The position numbers and the translations under genes were made by a program. The notes below the pieces were generated by a model that searched no databases, had not been told where the DNA came from, and saw nothing but the letters and a program-made list of their open reading frames with translations. This document shows positions 58,058-64,000 of a stretch of DNA of 64,000 nt, one piece after another. Origin of the DNA: Bisporella sp. PMI_857 (lineage: Eukaryota; Ascomycota; Leotiomycetes; Helotiales; Helotiaceae); assembly GCA_021307315.1 (NCBI GenBank), contig JAJSPD010000019.1:680817-744816 (forward strand), given 5' to 3'. Within the stretch, counting starts at the first letter, position 1, and every line of letters begins with the position of its first letter.

Positions 58058-58066
58058 GCTGCTTGG

Positions 58067-58240
58067 TCTACTTACGTAAGCCGATTCCTGACAATTTGAT
58101 TTTACAAATCAAAACAAATCAGAGCTGATTATTTTTATTAGTAATTGATTCGTTGACAGTGTAATAAGGCAAGTGATTAAAATACAGCGTGAGAAAAAAA
58201 AATCAAATTAAATCAGACTTAATCAAGTATCTATATCCCT
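58067..58240. other. short spacer between two elements
   Basis: About 170 AT-rich bases with several AAATCA/TGATTT words; nothing else seen. Confidence 0.4.
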
Positions 58241-58244
58241 TTAA

Positions 58245-60220
58245 CCGTCAGAGCGTTCTAACTCGCTTAGTCAGCAGGGGTTCATAGCCAACCACAAGCC
58301 AGGATTTTGTTTATAAATGGTCAAAATCAAGGTTCTAAAGCTATTATTGATTTCTATTTTTATGATACCACTCAAAACAGCCATTCGTAGTACAAAAAGG
58401 AACCTGGCATGCTTTACAACCAAAAGTTGTCTCTCTAGGACGTTTGTTTTCCTTCGAATTGCTTGATATTTCACTTAATATCCGTCGTTTTGAAAGTACT
58501 CTTTGTACGCTTCGAGCTTTGCATGCATAACAGTCCTTTAAAACTCTTAAATATTCTGAATAATGAAATAAATCAGGAATACAATCTAAGCTATTGTTTG
58601 GCTTATAAGTCTTTTTCCTTTTTTAATCTTTTGCTTTTGTAAATAGTACTGAATAAAAAGCAATTCTGAACGCTTTTTAAGTAGAAAATTTGGCCGTATC
58701 AACAACTGCTGAATAAAAAGAAAGAAAATAAGAATTAACTAATACAATATTGAATAAAAAGTGCCAAATAGTATGCTATTCTTTTTTGCGAATACGTCGT
58801 AAACTAAAGTTGTATAATTTTAGTTGATCAGCTTGATCAACAGCGTTCATTTAATGATTGTAATCGTCGACGAATAAAGAGATTTGTAGATTTTTTGTAA
58901 GTGAATCGTTGAAAGGAACTTTAGCCGTTTTAGCTGAAAAAAAAGTTGTAGAAAAGCGTTTACGTTCTCGAATAATCGTACTCTGGCCGTTTGTAATTGT
59001 AAACTGGAAAAAGACCAAAGCGTTATTTTTTCAGGCTATAAAACAAATATTTTAGTTTTCCGAAAGTCGAGCAAATAAAGTCCTCCAAAGTATTTGATTT
59101 TTTGCTTTATTATTTTTCTTTATTAAAACAAAATCTTTCAATATGCCAAAGTTGATGCGGCACGTGCCCGTAGCTCCGATTTTTTGGCTTCGAAGTACTT
59201 TTAACAGCTTTGTAAACGTAAAAAAGTTATTCAAGTACACGCAATACTTGAATTTAGCTTTAAGAAGCTTAGAAATCAAGTATAGAACGACTGCGGCTGT
59301 AAAATTAGTCTTGAGCTCTGTTAGTAGTACAACACTTTGCGGTCTTCGATTTTTGCCTTGACCCTTTTTGTGCTAGCACTATACTAATAAATATCCTTTT
59401 TGAGCTAAACACTATATTTTGTAGCTTTCTGAAATAGGTTTAAAAAAAATAATAAGCGTATTTATTGATCTGCCTGTAAATCGTTTTATAGCTTCGTCGA
59501 CAGCTAAGTCGCGGCCAAGTATTTAAAGTTGTGTGTTAATTGACTAAATATAAGTATTTAAAAGTTTTACTTAAAGCAAAAAAGAAGTTAGTTTGCTATA
59601 TAATACAGTATAAAATTGTTTCAAACTTTCTGAAATACGTTTCGCGTATTAGGTTTAAAAAGGCACAATAATCGGTATATATCTTCTTACCGAGTTTTGC
59701 TTATAGTTTAAGCAACTATAGTATGTGTAAGCATTGATTCTGAAGTATTCTAGTACATTTGAATATCGTTTTTTATATATAATTTTATATAAATCCAAAT
59801 TCTAAAGTATCTATACAACTCTGCAATTGTAACAAGTTTAACAACTTTCGCACTTTTTGTACGCGGGCTATATAATTGATCTTTTGATATATGTTTATTC
59901 GTATTTCGAATTATTTTTTCTAATTGTTTCTAAGTAAAAAACAAGCTTTAAATAGCGAATGCGTCGTCTGGCGCAACGTGTGAAGGAAAGTTGATTTCGA
60001 AGTCAAATTGAAAGCATTCGAAGGGCACAAATTGTATGCCGGTCGCTGTAGTAGAAGGAATATCAGGCCGTAAGGTTTCTGCATCAATAGGATCAGCAAC
60101 AGTCTCTTTAATAAGCATAGTTGTGGTGTTGTTGTTGTATGAAGGCCAAAAGTATGAGATGTGACGATTTTGATGATGCCTTGTCACGTGATTATTTACA
60201 GGGGTACAACGCTCTGACGG
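58245..60220 (-). mobile_element. PiggyBac-type transposon relic
   Basis: A 1976-bp element with inverted ends CCGTCAGAGCGTT, flanked by TTAA (58241-58244 and 60221-60224), the PiggyBac target site. The symmetry continues outside the TTAA (TATCCCT left, AGGGATA right). So the true repeat may instead be 22 bases from TCCCTTTAACCG with a TA duplication (58234-58235 and 60230-60231). It carries a degraded PiggyBac transposase on the minus strand. Confidence 0.82.
58344..60187 (-). pseudogene. PiggyBac transposase (DDE_Tnp_1_7) relic
   Basis: From the ATG at 60187 the text reads ... FEINFPSHVAPDDAFAI, then after a stop SLFFT-KQLEKIIRNTN, then LVTIAELYRYFRIWIYIKLY and NDIQMY-NTSESM ... SKTR-EDIYRLLCLFKPNT. 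This is the N-terminal half of the PiggyBac transposase domain, with stops where W or Q is expected. The 3' end retains the C-terminal cysteine-rich finger: CYACKARSV ... GCKACQVPFCTTNGCFEWYH. Start and end are in different frames, so indels are present. Dead. Confidence 0.8.
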
Positions 60221-60303
60221 TTAAAGGGATAGTAATAGTAAATAAGTTCTTTTTAAAAAAGAATAAAATAAAAATATAATAGAAAATAAATTAAGTATTT
60301 AAT

Positions 60304-60327
60304 AAACTAACTAACTAACTAACTAAT
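60304..60327. repeat. (AACT)n tetranucleotide repeat
   Basis: Five to six tandem AACT units just right of the PiggyBac relic. Confidence 0.8.
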
Positions 60328-60891
60328 AGACTAATAAAAAAAATTATAAATAAATAACTAATAATAATTTCAAAATTATTTTCTTTTTTATTACTTTTTT
60401 TTTCCTTTTTTCTTCTTTTCTTTATTAATAAAAGACCCAGCTTTTTAAAGCTATTATATACTCGAAAGTATTTTTATTTAGCTATTTCGGTCTTTATTAA
60501 TAATTCTAGCTCTTTGACTGAAAATCTTTCCGAAAAGCTAACGTAGCAAGTATTTGTAAATAAGTTCGCGCTAATAAAAATAATACAAGTATTTATTTTT
60601 ATTAGTAAGCCAAAGATTAAAAGCTTAACTTAATACATAAATTATTAATATATATTGCTACTTTAGTTATAAATGAACATATTACTTACTTGTTTACTAG
60701 CTTTTTTTTTTGAAAATAAAAATTAATTCGTTTAATTCTTTTTTTTTCGTTTTCGAGATATATATTTAAATCGTCGTCGTTGTTATTATTACGTAAAACT
60801 AAAGCTTCAGCTTGATTTATAGTAGCTAAGTAGCTAAATATTTGTGTTTATAACTATTAAGTTAATTAGTAAATAAATGTAATAAAGTTAA

Positions 60892-61100
60892 TGTCACAGG
60901 ATAGACTCATGTGGTGGGATCATTGGCTGGATAAGCGAGCACGCCAAGGATGGCCAAGAAGTTGGTATTTAGAAAACAGATCAATTGTAAATTACCTGTT
61001 TTTCAAGCGTGTATATATACAATAATATCACTTCGCTATTTAGACTGTCAACAATCAATTAGCTGTTCGCTGCACTACTGATACTTTTCGTAATAGTTAT
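60892..61100 (+). other. possible LTR / promoter region of a retroelement
   Basis: About 200 bases with near-normal GC, opening TGTCACAGGATAGACTC and containing TATATATACAATA followed by a short normal-composition stretch, inside A-rich DNA. The TG start, TATA box and abrupt change fit a 5' LTR. No second copy lies in the window, and no primer-binding site was identified. Confidence 0.35.
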
Positions 61101-64000
61101 AAGCCCGGTTTTGCTATTAAAACACTTTTACTGCGCATATTAAAAGCTTTTAAAAGCAAAACAGCTAATTTTTTAATTACTTTTTTTTACAGAAAAATTC
61201 TTTACACTAACAACGAACACTGCAACTATACAATAGCAAGCTCGCAAAATTTTTAATATACTAATAAAAAATAAGCATAATTAGCTTAAATAGTTTATAT
61301 TATTAAATATAAAACACGCTACTAAACGCGTAAAAACTAGTTAATTTAAACGTTTTAACAGTTAATTTAATTTAGCAGTATTATTATTAAAGCCGAAATC
61401 GTTAAAAAAGCTAGTTAATAAAAAAATCAACTGCAATAAAAAATACAAATTAAGCTTACTGTATATTAGCGCTAATATAATTAAAACAATACACTTTAAG
61501 CAAAAGCAACTTTTTTAATATCGACTGTTTTTTTAACAAAACTTTTTTTCGACAATCGAAAAAAAAACTTAAACAATTTTTATTAAACTACAATTTTACT
61601 TATGCTACAATTAGCGATATACAAGCGAACTAGTTAATATACAACAAAATTATACAATAAAAATGTAAAATAAACAAACAACTAAAAAAGTACTAACAAT
61701 ATTAACTAAATTACAAAACAGTAAATTCGTTAAACTAAAAAACGCAAAACTACATTAGCAGTTAATAAAACTATTAGTATACAAACTTGTGCAACAACTA
61801 AAAAAAAAGTTCGTTTAACTAACTTTAGCACAATTAATACAGTTGCGCAAAATACCGACAAGTTTTTAGTTAAACAGCAAAAAAAAGCATTAATAAAAAA
61901 CAGTAGTAAACGATTAAAACGAAGTATACAAACAAGCGAAACTTTACAATTTAGCAAAACGCAAATAATTTATTACGCAAAATTTTTAATAGCTATTGCA
62001 CAAACTAAGTTTGTTTAAACGAAAAAAAACTGCAAAACTTAATAGTGCAATTAAAAATCGGTAAAAAAACAAAAACAATCGAACAGTTAACAGCGGTTTT
62101 GCAAAACTAATTTACGCAAACAATACAAACTCGAAACTAAAAAGTTAAAAGTCGGTTTATTTGCAATACTAAAAAAAAAACTAACAATAACAATTTTTCG
62201 AGTTTAAACTTTTAAAACACGTTTAACTTTTTAGCTAAAAGCTCGTTAAACAAAAAAAAAAGTGTTTATACTATACCGAACGTATTAATTTAAAATATAT
62301 ATAAAAGCTAAAAAAATGTAAAAAAGTACAGTTTGCGATTACCGGAAAGTTTAATAAGCCGTTTTCGAAACTAATAAAAAAAAAACAAAAAAAAATTAAA
62401 AACACTAAACTTAGCTAATTAAACAAAGCTAAAACAGTTTTAAAAAAAAAATAGTTTAATTAAACGTCGAACAAAAAATCAACTTTTTTTGCATTTTTTA
62501 ACAGCCATAATTAACTCGAACTAGTTATAATATATTAGCCGAAATGTATAAATACAACTATACTTAACTATACTTTTTATTAGTTATACTTTGTTCGACA
62601 ATTCAAACAACTATTTAATAAACACAAATTACTTTTCACTTAAAATTTTTTTTAAAACTAAATACAACAATATGTAAAATCTAAAACAACAAGCTTTTTT
62701 ATACTAAAAAAAAAAACTCGCATTTTTTTAATACGTTTAACAAGCTGAAAAAACTACGTACAGTTAATTTTAAATAACAAATGTAGTATTAGTTAAAAAT
62801 TTTATATAAATATAATTTTAAAAGCTCGAATATTCGTGTCGAATTGTAGTTTTATAAACTAAAATATTTATTAAAGTATAAAACAAGTAAAAAAAGTATT
62901 GTAAAACAGTTAAACGCAAAAAAAATCTAGTTTTTTTTAAATACAAGCATTGTTTTTTTATTTATTTGTTTTTAAAAAAGCTTTTGCTGTACTAGTATTA
63001 TACGTAATTATATATTTAATTTTAATTCGTTAAATCAACAAAAATACTGCTTTTTTAAAAACTACTTAAAACTTAAATTAAATTCAGCAAATATATATAT
63101 AAAAAACAAATTATTTAAACAAAAAAACGCTTAAAGTATTAGTATATAAGCAAAAAATGTAAAAATTACGAAAATATTTTGTATTAAATACGAAATATAT
63201 ACTTAAACGTATACACGCAAATAATATTTAAAAAAACATTTAACAAAACATTATTTCGTTCGTTTTATAAAATAATTAAAATTTATTTAAATTTTTTAAT
63301 TATTTAGTTTATAACGAAACTAAGTATTTGCTAGTAATTAAAAACGAATACACAAAAAACTATTCGGCTTTTTGTTAACAATAAAAAAAAAAAAAAGTAA
63401 TACAAACAATTCGCAAATTCGACAAATAAATAAAACACAATACGAATTATTTATTTGCAAAATTAACACAACAATAATCGATTAGTTATTTTAATAAATA
63501 AAACGTTAAATACAAACAGTAAACAAACAAAAAAAATTTAGCTAAAACTTTCGCTGTTATATATATACAAACCGACAAAAAGTATAAAACAAACAAGTTA
63601 AAAACAATAATCGTTTAATAAAAATACGTATAAATGCAAATTTATTTCGAAATTATAGCCGAAATTAACAATAGCTAAAATATACTTGTTTAATATAAGT
63701 TATTTACTGCAAAAAACATACGTTTTTAAACGAAACACTTAATACGTATTTAAAAATTATTTAAATAGTACAATTTATAGTTTGTAAACAAAATAACAAA
63801 CGATTTTTGTTTTAACTAAAACGAAATTTACGTATACAAACTTGCGCGTATTTTTAAAAAAAAATAAAAAACACTAAAAAAGCGAAAAGCTTATAAAATA
63901 AACTTAAAAAACATATATAAAATACTTAGTAAAATATATAGTTTTTAATATTTACAAAATTTAAATGTTACAATCGCGAATTATTATTACAAACGTAATT

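Larger units (their letters stand above)
60232..64000. other. A-rich degraded transposon sequence, unassigned
   Basis: Very AT-rich to the window edge, with no open frame that I can assign and no second terminus. The plus strand is A-skewed and retains CpA while TpG is scarce. Hand count over 63361-63720 gives about 24 CpA and 6 TpG. Probably the interior of a large RIP-mutated retroelement or other repeat that continues beyond the window. Confidence 0.55.

Noticed and set aside
52300..64000. CRISPR array, plasmid or mitochondrial insertion as an explanation for the AT-rich block
   Set aside because: There is no regular repeat-spacer pattern and no mitochondrial gene; element ends, target duplications and transposase relics explain much of it.

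Overview
The window is fungal nuclear DNA, most likely from a filamentous ascomycete (Pezizomycotina; Leotiomycetes is my best guess from the flavour of the proteins, not a demonstrated placement). The evidence is short GT..AG introns of about 46-66 bases with CTAAC/CTAAT-like branch sites, HET and fungal-N-terminal-domain proteins, a class V cAMP-receptor-like GPCR, secreted CAZyme-type enzymes, and a long AT-rich tail of transposon relics that looks like the product of repeat-induced point mutation (RIP).

Layout. 1-7050 is a conserved housekeeping block: a partial SMP/C2 lipid-transfer protein (Mug190-like, minus), an ATRIP-family checkpoint protein (UvsD/Rad26, minus, five exons) and, divergent from it, CDP-diacylglycerol synthase (CDS1, plus, five exons). 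9441-12740 holds a small secreted protein of unknown function and an intronless orphan of 426 residues. 14658-18271 is a GPCR gene whose eight exons are otherwise fully readable but which is split by a 2.3 kb Pogo-type transposon with terminal inverted repeats (TIRs) and a TA target duplication. 21084-22817 is a hexose transporter with a long upstream region. 27429-38032 carries a HET-domain protein, a small two-helix membrane protein and a protein with a STAND-type fungal N-terminal domain but no recognisable NTPase.

39720-50757 is an accessory metabolic stretch with broken genes: an SDR pseudogene, an intact HSL-type alpha/beta hydrolase, a P450-like pseudogene, a 468-bp MITE with a 9-bp target duplication, a GH43 glycosidase with an apparent frameshift, and, divergent from it, a secreted type-B carboxylesterase.

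52311-64000 is an AT-rich block made largely of dead transposons that can be delimited by their ends: a Pogo element (52311-54153), a 3.9 kb element with perfect 62-bp TIRs and a 9-bp duplication (54165-58057, Mutator-like by its ends), a PiggyBac relic (58245-60220) and an unassigned A-rich tail that may begin with a retrotransposon LTR near 60892. I found no single undescribed system. The strongest observations are the transposon-split GPCR, the delimited element array and the strand-skewed decay at the end of the window.
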